A DNA stretch of 63,809 nucleotides, from positions 1-63,809 of the forward strand of contig NZ_VDFY01000290.1 of assembly GCF_006228125.1 (NCBI RefSeq), given 5' to 3'. The notes below the pieces were generated by a model. That model saw only the letters and a list, made by a program, of their open reading frames with translations. It searched no databases and was not told where the DNA came from. The position numbers and the translations under genes were made by a program. Shown here in pieces: positions 1 to 8,906 of the stretch. Positions within the stretch are counted from its first letter, which is position 1, and the number at the start of each line of letters is the position of its first letter. This DNA is from Micromonospora orduensis (GTDB taxonomy: Bacteria > Actinomycetota > Actinomycetes > Mycobacteriales > Micromonosporaceae).

Positions 1-143
1 CCGCCTGCCCCGGCACCCGCTGACCCCTATACCGCAGGTCCGACCGGCTCCGCCGCAGTTCGCCGCGTGTCCAGCCGGTCGACCAGGTGGGCCGGCTACC
101 CTCGCTGGAGGCATCCGCCGTACCCGGTGAGGAAGGGAGTCGC

Positions 144-1019
144 GTGGCGCGCAGCCGCAAGGTGACGGTCAGCACCGACGCCCAGGGTCACACCGCCGGC
201 TGGGCGGAGACCGACCTGGCGCCGGTGACCCCACCGGTACCGGACCCGAGCGCCGCGGCCTTCTTCGACGTGGACAACACGATGATGCAGGGCGCCTCGA
301 TCTACTGGTTCGCCCGGGGGCTGGCCGCCCGCAACTACTTCACCACCGCCGACCTGGCCCGTTTCGCCTGGCAGCAGCTCCGGTTCCGGGTGCTGGCCCG
401 GGAGCACGCAGGCGACATGTCCCTGGCCAAGGAGGCCGCGCTGGCCTTCGTGCAGGGCTGGCGGGTGGACGACGTGGAACGCCTGTCCGAGGAGATCTTC
501 GACGAGCTGATGGCCCCCCGGATCTGGGCCGGCACCCACCGGCTCGCCCAGGGGCACCTGGACGCCGGCCAACGGGTCTGGCTGGTGAGCGCCGCACCGG
601 TGGAGATCGGCCGGATCATCGCCACCCGGCTCGGCCTCACCGGCGCGATCGGCACGGTGGCCGAGGTGGTCGACGGGGCGTACACCGGGCGGTTGGTGGG
701 TGACCTGATGCACGGGCCGGCGAAGGCCGAGGCGGTCACCCAGCTCGCGGCCGTGGAGGGGCTGGACCTGACCCGCTGCGCGGCCTACAGCGACTCGGCG
801 AACGACCTGCCGCTGCTGTCCGCCGTGGGCCGGGCGGTGGCCGTGAACCCCGACGGCGCGCTGCTGCGGCAGGCCCGGCAGCACGGCTGGGAGGTCCGTG
901 ACTTCCGCACCGGCCGCCGAGCGGTCAAGATCGCCGTACCGTCGACGGCGGCGGCGGGGCTGGTCGCCGGCGCGGTCACGGCGGGGCTGGCGATGCAGCG
1001 CCGTCGCCGCGCCGGCTGA
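144..1019 (+). CDS. HAD-IB family phosphatase (SerB1-like)
   Basis: This is a haloacid-dehalogenase-superfamily phosphatase of subfamily IB. The nucleophile motif FFDVDNTMMQG lies near residue 40. Motif II (WLVSAAP) and motif III/IV (AYSDSANDLPLL, the Mg-binding acidic pair) follow, and a C-terminal hydrophobic Ala/Gly-rich segment ends in RRRR, so a tail anchor is possible. The GTG at 144 follows GGAAGGGAG; a frame open from 87 lacks such a site. It converges with the acyltransferase gene. M. tuberculosis keeps a SerB1-type gene in the same neighbourhood. The true substrate (phosphoserine or a lipid phosphate) cannot be read from the sequence. Confidence 0.85.
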   Translation: MARSRKVTVSTDAQGHTAGWAETDLAPVTPPVPDPSAAAFFDVDNTMMQGASIYWFARGLAARNYFTTADLARFAWQQLRFRVLAREHAGDMSLAKEAALAFVQGWRVDDVERLSEEIFDELMAPRIWAGTHRLAQGHLDAGQRVWLVSAAPVEIGRIIATRLGLTGAIGTVAEVVDGAYTGRLVGDLMHGPAKAEAVTQLAAVEGLDLTRCAAYSDSANDLPLLSAVGRAVAVNPDGALLRQARQHGWEVRDFRTGRRAVKIAVPSTAAAGLVAGAVTAGLAMQRRRRAG

Positions 1020-1028
1020 CGGCCGCGC

Positions 1029-2138
1029 TCAGGGGCCGAATGGGTCGGGGCGTCGTTCCAGCAGCGTGTGCAGGGTCTGCTGGATCGTCTCGCGGACCTG
1101 GTCGGCGAGGTTGAAGACCACAAGCGGGTCGTCCGCCGAGTCGGTCAGATGGGCGGTGGGGATCGGCGGGCAGAACTCGATCAGCCACTTGCTGGGCAGC
1201 GGCACCATGCCCAGCGGCCCGAGCCAAGGGAAGGTGGGCGTGACCGGGAAGTACGGGAGCTTGAGCAGCCGCGCGAGGGGCTTGAGGTCGGCGAGCATCG
1301 GGTAGATCTCCTCGCCGCCGACGATGGCGACCGGCACGATCGGGGTGCCGGTGCGCAGCGCCGCCGAGACGAAACCGCCCCGGCCGAACCGTTGCAGCTT
1401 GTACCGGTCGGCGTAGAGCTTTCCGATGCCCTTGAAGCCCTCGGGGAACACGCCGACCAGTTCGCCGCCGCCGAGCAGTCGTTCCGCGTCCGGGTTGCAG
1501 GCCACCGTGCCGCCGGTCTTGCGGGCGATCTCCGACACCACAGGCATCCGGAACACCAGATCGGCGCCGAGCAGCCGCAGGTAGCGGTGCGCGGGGTGCT
1601 TGTCGTGCAGCGCCGCCGAGAGGATCAACGCGTCCAACGCCACAGTGCCGGAGTGGTTGCCGACCACCAGGGCGGGCCCGTCGACGGGCACGTGCTCCAC
1701 GCCGGTGACCTCGGTGCGGAACCAGTCCCGGTAGAGCAGGCGCAGCAACGGGTGGAAGACCGCGTCGGTCAGATCGGGGTCGAAGCCGAATTCGTCGACC
1801 TCGTAGTCGCCGGAGAGTCGCCGACGCAGGAACGCCAGGCCGTTGGCGACCCGACGGTCCCACTGGTCACCCGGCCGGTCCGAGACGGCCGGCCGGGTGC
1901 CGCCGGTGGCCGGCTCACCACCCGCGCCCGTCGGGTCGTCGGTCGCCGGCTCGCCACCCGTGCCCGTCGGCTCGTCGGTGGCCGCGGTGTCGACCTCGTC
2001 GGCCGGCGTCGGGGTCGGGGCGACCTGGGCCGCCGGTCGGTGTCCGTTGCGCCGCGCCGGCTCCGCGTCCGGCGCGGGCACCCCCTGCGGTACGTCGAAC
2101 CGGCCGATCCCCTGCGGGTCCTGCCCCTGCCCGGTCAC
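1029..2138 (-). CDS. PlsC-type lysophospholipid/glycerol-3-phosphate acyltransferase
   Basis: This 369-residue protein has a disordered, Pro/Thr/Gly-rich N-terminus of about 120 residues, including a repeated EPATDDPTGAGG-like unit, and then a PlsC domain. The acyltransferase block I NHSGTVALD (HX4D-like) and block III FPEGFKG are visible. It probably transfers acyl groups to a lysophospholipid or sugar lipid at the membrane. GTG 2138 is chosen because GAGGTGG precedes it and it starts 13 nt after the stop of the epimerase gene; a frame open from 2180 would overlap that gene. The epimerase-acyltransferase order matches Rv0501-Rv0502. Confidence 0.83.
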   Translation of the reverse strand: MTGQGQDPQGIGRFDVPQGVPAPDAEPARRNGHRPAAQVAPTPTPADEVDTAATDEPTGTGGEPATDDPTGAGGEPATGGTRPAVSDRPGDQWDRRVANGLAFLRRRLSGDYEVDEFGFDPDLTDAVFHPLLRLLYRDWFRTEVTGVEHVPVDGPALVVGNHSGTVALDALILSAALHDKHPAHRYLRLLGADLVFRMPVVSEIARKTGGTVACNPDAERLLGGGELVGVFPEGFKGIGKLYADRYKLQRFGRGGFVSAALRTGTPIVPVAIVGGEEIYPMLADLKPLARLLKLPYFPVTPTFPWLGPLGMVPLPSKWLIEFCPPIPTAHLTDSADDPLVVFNLADQVRETIQQTLHTLLERRPDPFGP

Positions 2139-2151
2139 GCTGCCACCTCGC

Positions 2152-3228
2152 TCACGACGACCGCTCCCGCACAGCGTCACGGACCTGCCGGATGCCGTCC
2201 AGGACGAGCTGCTCGGCGGCGGCCAACTGCCCCCGGGTGACCACCACCCCGCCGTGGTGGGCGCGGATGAAGTCGTCGAAGGCGGCGGCGGTGGAGCGGG
2301 GTGTGAAGCCGTACTCCTGCTCCAGCCGGGTCGTGTCGACGACGCGGCCGTGCACGAAGAGGTCGACCTGGTCCAGGCCGTACCTGCCGAAGCCCATGCT
2401 GCGCGCCAGCGCGGCGGCGCCCGAGAGCCCCGGCTCCAGCACCGGTACGGCCACCCGACCGGCCCGCCGGATCGCCTGGGACAGCGACAACACGCCGGGA
2501 CCTGCGACGTTGTAGGTGCCGGGGTGGTCCTCCACGATCGACCGGTGCAGCACCTCCAACGCGTCGTCGAAGTGCAGGAACTGCAGGCGCGGGTCGCGGC
2601 CGAAGACGGTCGGCACGAACGGCTGCGCGAAGTAGCGGGTCAACGTGGTGTCGGCGGTCGAGCCGATGAACGGGGCGAACCGCAGCACCGTCGCCGTGAC
2701 GTCGGGCCGACGGCGGCGGAAGCCGCGAACGTACCCCTCGACGTCCAGGATGTCGCGGCCGAAGCCGCCGCGCGGCACCTCGCGCGGCTCGGTCTCCTCG
2801 GTGAACACGGCCGGGTCCCGGAACGACACCCCGTACGCGGCGGTGGAGGAGCGGACCACGAGCTTGCGCAGCCGGGGTGCCCGTTGACAGGCGGCGAGCA
2901 GCTGCATCGTGCCGATGACGTTCTGGTCCTTCATGCCCGACCGGCCGCCGAGCTGCGGGTCGGGGGCGCTGACCAGCGCGAGGTGCACCACCGCGTCGAC
3001 GTCCAGGTCGGCGAGGACTCCGCCGAGCGAGCCGGCGTCGACGTGGATCCGTTCGACCCGGTCCAGCAGGTCGCTGAACTCGGCGCCGGCCTCCGGGGCG
3101 TCCACCCCGATGACCCGCTCGATCCGTGGGTCGGCGGCCAGGCGGGCCGCCACGTGGGCACCCAGGTAGCGGCTCACCCCGGTGACGACGACGACCCCCG
3201 GAGCACCTGGGGTGCTACCGGGGGTCAT
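2152..3228 (-). CDS. NAD-dependent epimerase/dehydratase (GalE2-like)
   Basis: This is an extended short-chain dehydrogenase. The Rossmann glycine motif is VVVTGVSRYLG (classic GxxGxxG modified to GVSRYLG), followed by an acidic GVDAPE after beta-2 and a VVRSSTAAYG stretch that supplies the catalytic Ser/Tyr region. It is likely to act on a nucleotide sugar, as GalE-type proteins do, although the substrate is not evident. ATG 3228 is chosen because a GTAGGT hexamer ends 7 nt before it, the spacing seen for many leaderless starts here; GTG 3237 is the alternative. It lies just downstream of the bS22 gene and upstream of the acyltransferase gene, on the same strand. Confidence 0.8.
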   Translation of the reverse strand: MTPGSTPGAPGVVVVTGVSRYLGAHVAARLAADPRIERVIGVDAPEAGAEFSDLLDRVERIHVDAGSLGGVLADLDVDAVVHLALVSAPDPQLGGRSGMKDQNVIGTMQLLAACQRAPRLRKLVVRSSTAAYGVSFRDPAVFTEETEPREVPRGGFGRDILDVEGYVRGFRRRRPDVTATVLRFAPFIGSTADTTLTRYFAQPFVPTVFGRDPRLQFLHFDDALEVLHRSIVEDHPGTYNVAGPGVLSLSQAIRRAGRVAVPVLEPGLSGAAALARSMGFGRYGLDQVDLFVHGRVVDTTRLEQEYGFTPRSTAAAFDDFIRAHHGGVVVTRGQLAAAEQLVLDGIRQVRDAVRERSS

Positions 3229-3309
3229 CTGACGCACCTACCCCGGCAGGAGGGATCGAGCCGGGACGACCACGGCCTGATCACCTGAGCCTCCGGAGGT
3301 CGACAGTTT

Positions 3310-3359
3310 GGCAAGTGACGCCGGACGCCGGGCCCCGAGCCCGGCGGCGATCACTTGCC
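3310..3359 (-). terminator. long hairpin at the 3' end of the bS22 gene
   Basis: GGCAAGTGA (3310-3318) pairs perfectly with TCACTTGCC (3351-3359). An inner helix GCCGGGC/GCCCGGC (3327-3333/3339-3345) and CGCC/GGCG complete a nearly continuous stem. The right arm contains the last codons and stop of the bS22 ORF. There is no clear U-tract, so it could be a terminator or an RNA-stabilising structure between bS22 and the epimerase gene. Confidence 0.5.
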
Positions 3360-3452
3360 GAGACGGCGACGCTGGACGCGGGTCTTGCGCAGCAGCTTGC
3401 GGTGCTTCTTCTTAGCCATGCGCTTACGGCGCTTCTTGACCACCGAGCCCAT
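3351..3452 (-). CDS. bS22-type small ribosomal protein (AURKAIP1/COX24 domain)
   Basis: This is a 33-codon ORF too short for usual gene finders. The product begins MGSVVKKRRKRMAKKKHRK and ends RRRLGK; about half its residues are Lys or Arg. The pattern KKRRKRM-KKKHRKLL-RTRVQRRRLGK is the AURKAIP1/COX24 family, shown in mycobacteria to be the 30S protein bS22, which sits near the decoding centre. AAAGG lies 7 nt before the ATG. Rv0500B occupies the same place next to galE2. It follows the excisionase-type HTH gene after a 214-nt gap in which I see no further gene. Confidence 0.93.
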   Translation of the reverse strand: MGSVVKKRRKRMAKKKHRKLLRKTRVQRRRLGK

Positions 3453-3666
3453 ACGACAGCCTTTCGATACAACGTGCGGGGCGGACCGGATGACACCACG
3501 CAGGTGGCGACGGCGACCGCTTGCGGACAACGGACCGGACCAGTCTGGGCGGCAGGGAGCACCGGTGGGGTCTCGGTCGGGCTCCAGGGTAGCTGGAGAG
3601 CGTCAGCAGGACCAACGCGCCCCCGTCGATGCCGCTCACGTCGCACTCGATCGGTGCGCCGGTGGC

Positions 3667-3876
3667 TCAGGCGGTCTCCTGAAAGGCGCCTCGAAGATAT
3701 TCGTGGACCGCGTGCTCGGGCACCCGGAAGGACCGGCCAACCCGGACGGCGGTGAGCTCACCGCTGTGCACGAGGCGATAGACCGTCATCTTCGACACCC
3801 GCATGACCGTTGCCACCTCGGCGACGGTCAGGAACTTGACATCCGACAGCCGTCCGTCGGACTGCGACCCGGCCAT
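3667..3876 (-). CDS. excisionase/MerR-type helix-turn-helix protein
   Basis: This 69-residue protein is almost entirely one winged-HTH domain. FLTVAEVATVMRVSKMTVYR forms the HTH, then LVHSGELTAVRVGRSFRVP forms the wing, and VHEYL closes the domain. This is the HTH_17/excisionase fold that actinobacteria use for small DNA-binding factors such as BldC relatives. The gene corresponds in place to Rv0500A, upstream of the bS22 gene. No integrase is nearby, so a phage excisionase role is unlikely. The ATG follows GGTGAG. The region 3877-4077 upstream holds no gene that I can support. Confidence 0.85.
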   Translation of the reverse strand: MAGSQSDGRLSDVKFLTVAEVATVMRVSKMTVYRLVHSGELTAVRVGRSFRVPEHAVHEYLRGAFQETA

Positions 3877-4077
3877 GGCTCACCGACCCATCCCATGCCC
3901 GGCGCGTGCCAACCCGACGGATGCTCCGGGTCGGGCGGCGACGCGCGTGTTACCAGTACGGTAGCGGGGCCGCTGTGACCGGCGCGATCCCTTCGTACAA
4001 CTGATCATGCTTTGGCCGCCGGTTCACTCGATCCGGCCTGCCGTTATCTCCCCGCCCGCGCCCGTCGTCCGGTTGGG

Positions 4078-5262
4078 TCACTCGGCGCGCAGCGCGACCA
4101 CCGGGTCGAGCCGGCCGGCGCGCTGCGCGGGGACCACCCCGAAGACGATGCCCACCGCCGCCGACACGCCGAAGGCGAGCGCCAACGACCACCAGGTGAT
4201 CGCCGCCGGGATCGGCGACAGCGCGTCCACCAGCAGCGCGGTGCCCACCCCCAACGCCATTCCGGTCACCCCGCCGATCGTGGTGAGCAGTACCGCCTCC
4301 AGCAGGAACTGCACGCCGATGTCCCGGGGGCGGGCGCCGACGGCCTTGCGCAGCCCGATCTCCCGGGTCCGTTCCCGGACGCTGACCAGCATGATGTTCG
4401 AGACGCCGACCCCGCCGACGAGCAGCGAGATTCCGGCGATGGCGGCGAGCACCCCGGTGAGGACGCCGAGGATGTCGCCGAGGACGCCGAGGATCTGCTG
4501 CTGGGTGACCGCGCTGAACTCGGTGTCCGGGTGCCGGCGGTTCAGCTCGGCGACGATCCGCTCCCCCAGCTCGTCGATCCGCTCCCGGTCCGGCGCCTTC
4601 ACGGCGATGCCGTCGACCCGTTGGGTGCCCCAGAGCCGCTGCGCGGCGGTCACCGGCACATGCACCTCGTCGTCGCGGTCGACGCCGAGGCTCTGCCCCA
4701 GCGGCGCGAAGACGCCTATGACGCGGAACCGCACCCCGGCCAACGTCACCTGCTGGCCCAGCGGGTCCCGGTCCGGGAACAGGGCGCGGGCCACCGAGTC
4801 GCCGAGCACCGCCACCCGCCGGCTGGTGTCCACGTCGGTGCCGGTGAGGTACCGCCCCCGGGCCAGCGAACGGGTGAACACCGCAGGGGTGGTCTCCAGG
4901 ACGCCCTGCACGGTGGTGAAGTCGGAGCGGGCGCCGGCGCGGGCGGTCGCACCGGAGGCGACGGTGACCGCCACCCGCTCGGGATCCCCGACCACGCGGG
5001 TCACCGCGTCCACGTCCTTGAGGGTCAGCGGCGAGACGACAGGCGCGGTGCCCACCTCGATCTTGCCGGGGACGACGAGCAGCAGGTTGGAGCCGAGCCC
5101 TTCGACCTGCTGCTCGACCTGCTGCTTGGTGCCGGTGCCGATGGCCACGAGCAGCACCACCGAGGCCACCCCGATGATCACGCCGAGCATGGTGAGGGCG
5201 CTGCGAAGGCGATTGGCCCGCAGCGCGTCCAGGGCCACCCGCCACGCCTCGGCGATCCTCAC
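4078..5262 (-). CDS. MacB-like ABC transporter permease (FtsX family)
   Basis: This is a 394-residue permease with one N-terminal transmembrane helix (SALTMLGVIIGVASVVLLVAI), a MacB-type extracytoplasmic domain of about 220 residues, and three C-terminal helices with the FtsX signature SVRERTREIGLRKAVGA. It is the membrane subunit of a tripartite-style ABC exporter whose ATPase and adaptor are encoded just upstream. The GTG start overlaps the ATPase stop by 4 nt (GTGA), which implies translational coupling. In a Gram-positive cell such systems usually export peptides, antibiotics or lipoproteins; no substrate is indicated. Confidence 0.92.
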   Translation of the reverse strand: MRIAEAWRVALDALRANRLRSALTMLGVIIGVASVVLLVAIGTGTKQQVEQQVEGLGSNLLLVVPGKIEVGTAPVVSPLTLKDVDAVTRVVGDPERVAVTVASGATARAGARSDFTTVQGVLETTPAVFTRSLARGRYLTGTDVDTSRRVAVLGDSVARALFPDRDPLGQQVTLAGVRFRVIGVFAPLGQSLGVDRDDEVHVPVTAAQRLWGTQRVDGIAVKAPDRERIDELGERIVAELNRRHPDTEFSAVTQQQILGVLGDILGVLTGVLAAIAGISLLVGGVGVSNIMLVSVRERTREIGLRKAVGARPRDIGVQFLLEAVLLTTIGGVTGMALGVGTALLVDALSPIPAAITWWSLALAFGVSAAVGIVFGVVPAQRAGRLDPVVALRAE

Positions 5263-6176
5263 GTCGCGCCGTCCTCGGGCTCGCCCCGGCCGGGCTCCCG
5301 CGTGTCGGCCCCGGCGTGACTCGGCCCGGGCTCCCGCGGAAGGCGCCCGGTGGCTCCGGCGGCGCCACCGGAGCCACCGGACGGGTGCCCCGGGCCGCTT
5401 CCGGAAACGGACCGGGGCTCCGCGCTGGGAGCGGGCACCAGTGTCTCAGGTCGACCGTGATCGACGGGCAGCGGCCGATCATGAGCGGCGCTGTCCGCCA
5501 CGACCACGCCGTCGCGCATCGTGATCCGCCGCTGGGCGCGGGCCGCCACCTCCTGGTCGTGGGTGACCATCACCAACGCGACCCCGGACTCGGCGTTCAG
5601 CCGCTCCAGCAGTTCCAGCACGGCGGCCCCGGTGACGCTGTCCAGGTTGCCGGTGGGCTCGTCGGCCAGCAGCACCGTCGGCTCGGTGACCAGCGCGCGG
5701 GCGATGGCCACCCGCTGCTGCTCGCCGCCGGACATCTGGTTGGGCCGGTGGTCGAGGCGGTGGCCCAGGCCGACCCGGCCCAGCATCGCCGCCGCCCGCT
5801 CCCGACGCTGCCGGGCCGACACACCCCGGTAGACAAGCGGCAACGCCACGTTCTCCACCGCCGAGGTACGCGGCAGCAGGTGGAACGCCTGGAAGACGAA
5901 CCCGATGGTCTCGTTGCGCAGGGTGGCCATCTCCGGCGGGGACAGGGCGTTGACGTCCCGTCCACCGATCACGAGCCGACCGCCGGTGGGCCGGTCCAGC
6001 CCACCCAGCAGGTGCATGAGGGTGGACTTGCCCGAGCCGGACGGCCCGACCAGCGCCACGTAGTCACCCGGCCGCACGGTCAACGACACCCCACGCAGCG
6101 CCTCCACCGACACCCCGTCGAGCTGGTACGTCCGGGAGACGTCCACCGCCTCGATGGCCGGCGGGGATCCGGTCAC
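5259..6176 (-). CDS. MacB/LolD-type ABC transporter ATP-binding protein
   Basis: This is a 305-residue ATPase. Walker A is GPSGSGKST, the signature is QMSGGEQQRVAIARAL, and Walker B is VLLADEPTGNLDS, with the lipoprotein/MacB-type MHLLGGLDRPTGG and EMATLRNETIGFVFQAFHLLP segments. After the domain ends near residue 235 there is a disordered tail of about 70 residues rich in Pro, Gly and Ser, which is unusual for this subfamily. It overlaps both neighbours by 4 nt and so forms a tightly coupled three-gene efflux operon. Confidence 0.94.
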   Translation of the reverse strand: MTGSPPAIEAVDVSRTYQLDGVSVEALRGVSLTVRPGDYVALVGPSGSGKSTLMHLLGGLDRPTGGRLVIGGRDVNALSPPEMATLRNETIGFVFQAFHLLPRTSAVENVALPLVYRGVSARQRRERAAAMLGRVGLGHRLDHRPNQMSGGEQQRVAIARALVTEPTVLLADEPTGNLDSVTGAAVLELLERLNAESGVALVMVTHDQEVAARAQRRITMRDGVVVADSAAHDRPLPVDHGRPETLVPAPSAEPRSVSGSGPGHPSGGSGGAAGATGRLPREPGPSHAGADTREPGRGEPEDGAT

Positions 6177-7555
6177 CGGACCTCCTGGCCGTCGCGGACC
6201 TGGTCGGTGCCGCGCACCACGATCCGGTCGCCGGGCTGCACACCGTTGAGGATCTGCACCAGGTCGGACCCCTGGACGCCGACGGTCACCGGCGCCCGGC
6301 CCGCCCTACCGTCGCGGACCACCCAGACCGCGTCACGGCCGTCGGCGGAGAACACCGCCGAGGCGGGGACGGTCACCGCGTCGGCCACCTCGCGTACCCG
6401 CAGGTGCACGATCGCGTTCATGCCGGGGCGGGGCGCCGGGGCCGGCTCGTCCTCGGCCAGCTTCCCCGCGCCCAGGGTGAGGCGTACCCGGTAGGTGACG
6501 CCGCCCTGCGCGGAGCTGGTGGGGAGCACGTCGACCGACCGGACGGTGGCGTCGTAGCTGGCGCCGGTGACGGCGTCCAACTCGACGGTGGCGGTCACAC
6601 CGGCCTGGACCAGCAGCACGTCGGTCTCGTCCACCTCGGCGAGCAGCCCCAGCTGCCCGGTGTCCACCACGGTCAGCACAGGCGTGCCGGCGGTGACCTG
6701 ACCGCCGACCGCTACCGCGTCGTCCACCCCAGCCGGCGGCCCACCCTGGCCGGGGGCCAGCACGGACGGGTCGATGCCGCCCCCACCGGCCTGCTCCAAC
6801 AGCTCGGCCAGGCCCCCGTTCGCGCCACCGCCGGCGCGGGCGCCACCCGGCTGCACCACCCCGGCGATCGGGGCGCGCAGCGTCAACGCGTCGACTGTCG
6901 CCTTCGCCAGGTCGTACGCCTGCTCGGCCTGGAGGCGCTGGGCCGCGGAGAGCGCGCCGACGGCGGAACCCAGCCCGTCGATCCCCCGCTGCACCGCGCG
7001 GACCGCCTGGTCGGCACTGCGCGCGGCGGCCGCGTACTGCCGCTGCGCCGACGTCACCTGGGTGAGCAACGCGTCGCGCAACTGCGGGTCGGCGATCTTC
7101 TCGGCGGCCTTGCGGGCGGCGTCGAACGCCTCGTCGGCGGCCTTGTCGGTGCCGCGCCGACTGCCGGTCAGGTCGCCTGTGGAGACGCCCCGACCGGCGC
7201 GCTTCGCGGCGGTCAACGCCTCCTTCGCCTGACGCAGGCGCTGCTGGGCGGACGGCGAGTCGACCACCGCGAGGACCTGGCCACGCTTCACCCGCTGTCC
7301 AGGTTGGACGCGCAGGCTCGCCAGGGTGCCGTCGGCGGGAGCGGTGAGCGTCGCCGCGGCGCGGGCGGTCACCGTCGCCGGGGCGTCGATCACCTCGCTC
7401 ACCGGGTTGCGGGCGGCCGACGCCAGCGCGAGGTCGGGATCGTCGTCGCCGCAGGACGCGGCGGTGGTGGCGGTGAGGACGGCGACGGCGGTCAGGGCGA
7501 CGAGCAGGCGGGGCCGCGTGGCGCTCGCGGGCCGCGGCGGGTGGGTGCGGCGCAC
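6173..7555 (-). CDS. MacA/HlyD-like efflux adaptor lipoprotein
   Basis: This 460-residue protein has a signal sequence and a Cys at TTAASCGDDD, a possible lipobox, after an Arg-rich n-region. A biotinyl/lipoyl-like half (TLTAPADGTLASLRVQPGQRV) and a long coiled-coil hairpin rich in Ala, Gln and Arg follow. The second lipoyl half (LRAPIAGVVQPGG) and beta-barrel/membrane-proximal domains (ATVELDAVTG, VPASAVFSADGRDAVWVV) complete it. It should bridge the permease to the outside. A TACGAT hexamer lies 6 nt before the GTG start, which suggests a leaderless operon mRNA. No outer-membrane channel is encoded, as expected for a monoderm. Confidence 0.9.
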   Translation of the reverse strand: MRRTHPPRPASATRPRLLVALTAVAVLTATTAASCGDDDPDLALASAARNPVSEVIDAPATVTARAAATLTAPADGTLASLRVQPGQRVKRGQVLAVVDSPSAQQRLRQAKEALTAAKRAGRGVSTGDLTGSRRGTDKAADEAFDAARKAAEKIADPQLRDALLTQVTSAQRQYAAAARSADQAVRAVQRGIDGLGSAVGALSAAQRLQAEQAYDLAKATVDALTLRAPIAGVVQPGGARAGGGANGGLAELLEQAGGGGIDPSVLAPGQGGPPAGVDDAVAVGGQVTAGTPVLTVVDTGQLGLLAEVDETDVLLVQAGVTATVELDAVTGASYDATVRSVDVLPTSSAQGGVTYRVRLTLGAGKLAEDEPAPAPRPGMNAIVHLRVREVADAVTVPASAVFSADGRDAVWVVRDGRAGRAPVTVGVQGSDLVQILNGVQPGDRIVVRGTDQVRDGQEVR

Positions 7556-7597
7556 CGGTCGATCGTACGACCCGCCGTCACAGCGGCCCGGGAGCTG

Positions 7598-8887
7598 TCA
7601 GGCGGCGGTGGCGCGGATGGACGCCACGCACTCGTCGTGCAGCGTCGACCACTGCTCGCCGAACGCCTCCTCGGATGCGGCGTCGAGGGTTCTACGGTCG
7701 TGCACCACGGCCTTGAAGAAGGCGAGCAGCCGCTGCGGCCCGTACCTGTCGACAAGGTGCCGGACGGCGAGGTAGCCGACCCCGTAGCTGCCGCCGACCC
7801 GTTCGGCGGAGGCGTCGTCGGCGGGGGTGACGCCGTCCAGCTTGCCGTCCCAGCCACCCTTGACCAGTTTGCGCACCTCGGCGAGGCCCTCGTACCGGTC
7901 GACGGGCTGGCCGCCGGCACCCGCGTACTCGGCGAGCCCCTCGACCAGCCACCAGGTCAACTTGCCCGGGTAGCCGCGCGCCGGCAGGGACGCCGCGTGG
8001 GTCAGCTCGTGCCGGAGCAGGTCGTCGGTGCCGCTGCTGCTCAACCCGTCCGCGTTGAGGACCACCTCGTGGTGGCCACCGCCCACGGTGACCGCGTAGC
8101 CGCCGGTCCACTGTGGTCGGCCGCCGCCGTACCAGCGCTGCCACTCGGCGCGACCGGCGTAGAAGATCCGGTAGCGGTCCGGCGGAGTGCCGGTGACCAC
8201 GTACCCGTCGGCGACCGTGGCCGCCGCCTCGGCCTGGGCGAGCAGGCCTGGCAGTTTGCCGCGCAGCGCGGGCGTGGTGGCGACGATGGTCCGCGCGCCG
8301 ACCGCCACCGCCAGGTCGCTGATCTCCCACGGCCGGGTGCCGGTCTCGGCCGACTTGGATTCCTCCATGGCGACCAGCAGCGGCCGGTCGCCGTTCTCGC
8401 GCCAGCGGGTGCCGATCAGCACCGGGCTGGGCTGGCAGCCCGGTGCCACGAAGCAGTACTGGAAGCGCACCAACTGCCGCCACTCGCCCGGCTTGCCGAC
8501 GACCGGCGCGGGAAGGCCACTCGGTTCGGCACGCCAGACGGTCACCTGGAGCGCGCGCAGCGCGGCGAAGCGGCGGCGCAGGTCGGCGTGCGCGGCCGGG
8601 TCGGCGATGGAGAGGTAACCGGCACGGTCCCCGCCGAGCAGGGCCGTGGACTGCCGCTGAAGCTGGGCGGTCATCCGGTCCGACAGCCCACGGGCGACGG
8701 CGGTCGCCGGGTCGTCCGTCGCCGCGGCGCCGATCCGGCTGATCGTGGGTCGGCCTGCGGATTCGCGTATCACCCCGACGATCAGCAGCGCCGGCAGACC
8801 GCAGCCCAGTACCAGGACGATCACCAGAAACGCCGTCCACAGCGGCCAGAGCCGCTGCGGTGCCGGGCGCTGCACCCCGTCAATCAC
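7598..8887 (-). CDS. membrane-anchored gluzincin-like peptidase (peptidase MA-like)
   Basis: This 429-residue protein has one N-terminal transmembrane anchor (LWPLWTAFLVIVLVLGCG). A central region follows, and then a metallopeptidase motif RHELTHAAS near residue 290 with a downstream WWLVEGLAEY that supplies the third zinc ligand Glu (HExxH...E, gluzincin pattern). The catalytic domain should face outside. GTG 8887 is used because the frame upstream of it has no gene-like composition and overlaps the TetR gene. The natural substrate is unknown. It is followed by the efflux operon after 42 nt. Confidence 0.72.
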   Translation of the reverse strand: MIDGVQRPAPQRLWPLWTAFLVIVLVLGCGLPALLIVGVIRESAGRPTISRIGAAATDDPATAVARGLSDRMTAQLQRQSTALLGGDRAGYLSIADPAAHADLRRRFAALRALQVTVWRAEPSGLPAPVVGKPGEWRQLVRFQYCFVAPGCQPSPVLIGTRWRENGDRPLLVAMEESKSAETGTRPWEISDLAVAVGARTIVATTPALRGKLPGLLAQAEAAATVADGYVVTGTPPDRYRIFYAGRAEWQRWYGGGRPQWTGGYAVTVGGGHHEVVLNADGLSSSGTDDLLRHELTHAASLPARGYPGKLTWWLVEGLAEYAGAGGQPVDRYEGLAEVRKLVKGGWDGKLDGVTPADDASAERVGGSYGVGYLAVRHLVDRYGPQRLLAFFKAVVHDRRTLDAASEEAFGEQWSTLHDECVASIRATAA

Positions 8888-8906
8888 CCGCCGAAGGGTA
8901 CGACCA

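Noticed and set aside
1843..2138. Separate gene for the repeated Pro/Thr/Gly-rich region ahead of the acyltransferase domain
   Set aside because: It is in frame with the PlsC domain and lies after a good start site, so it is treated as its disordered N-terminus.
3667..3876. Phage excisionase marking an integrated element
   Set aside because: No integrase, att repeats or phage genes are nearby, and the gene is in a conserved chromosomal context with bS22.
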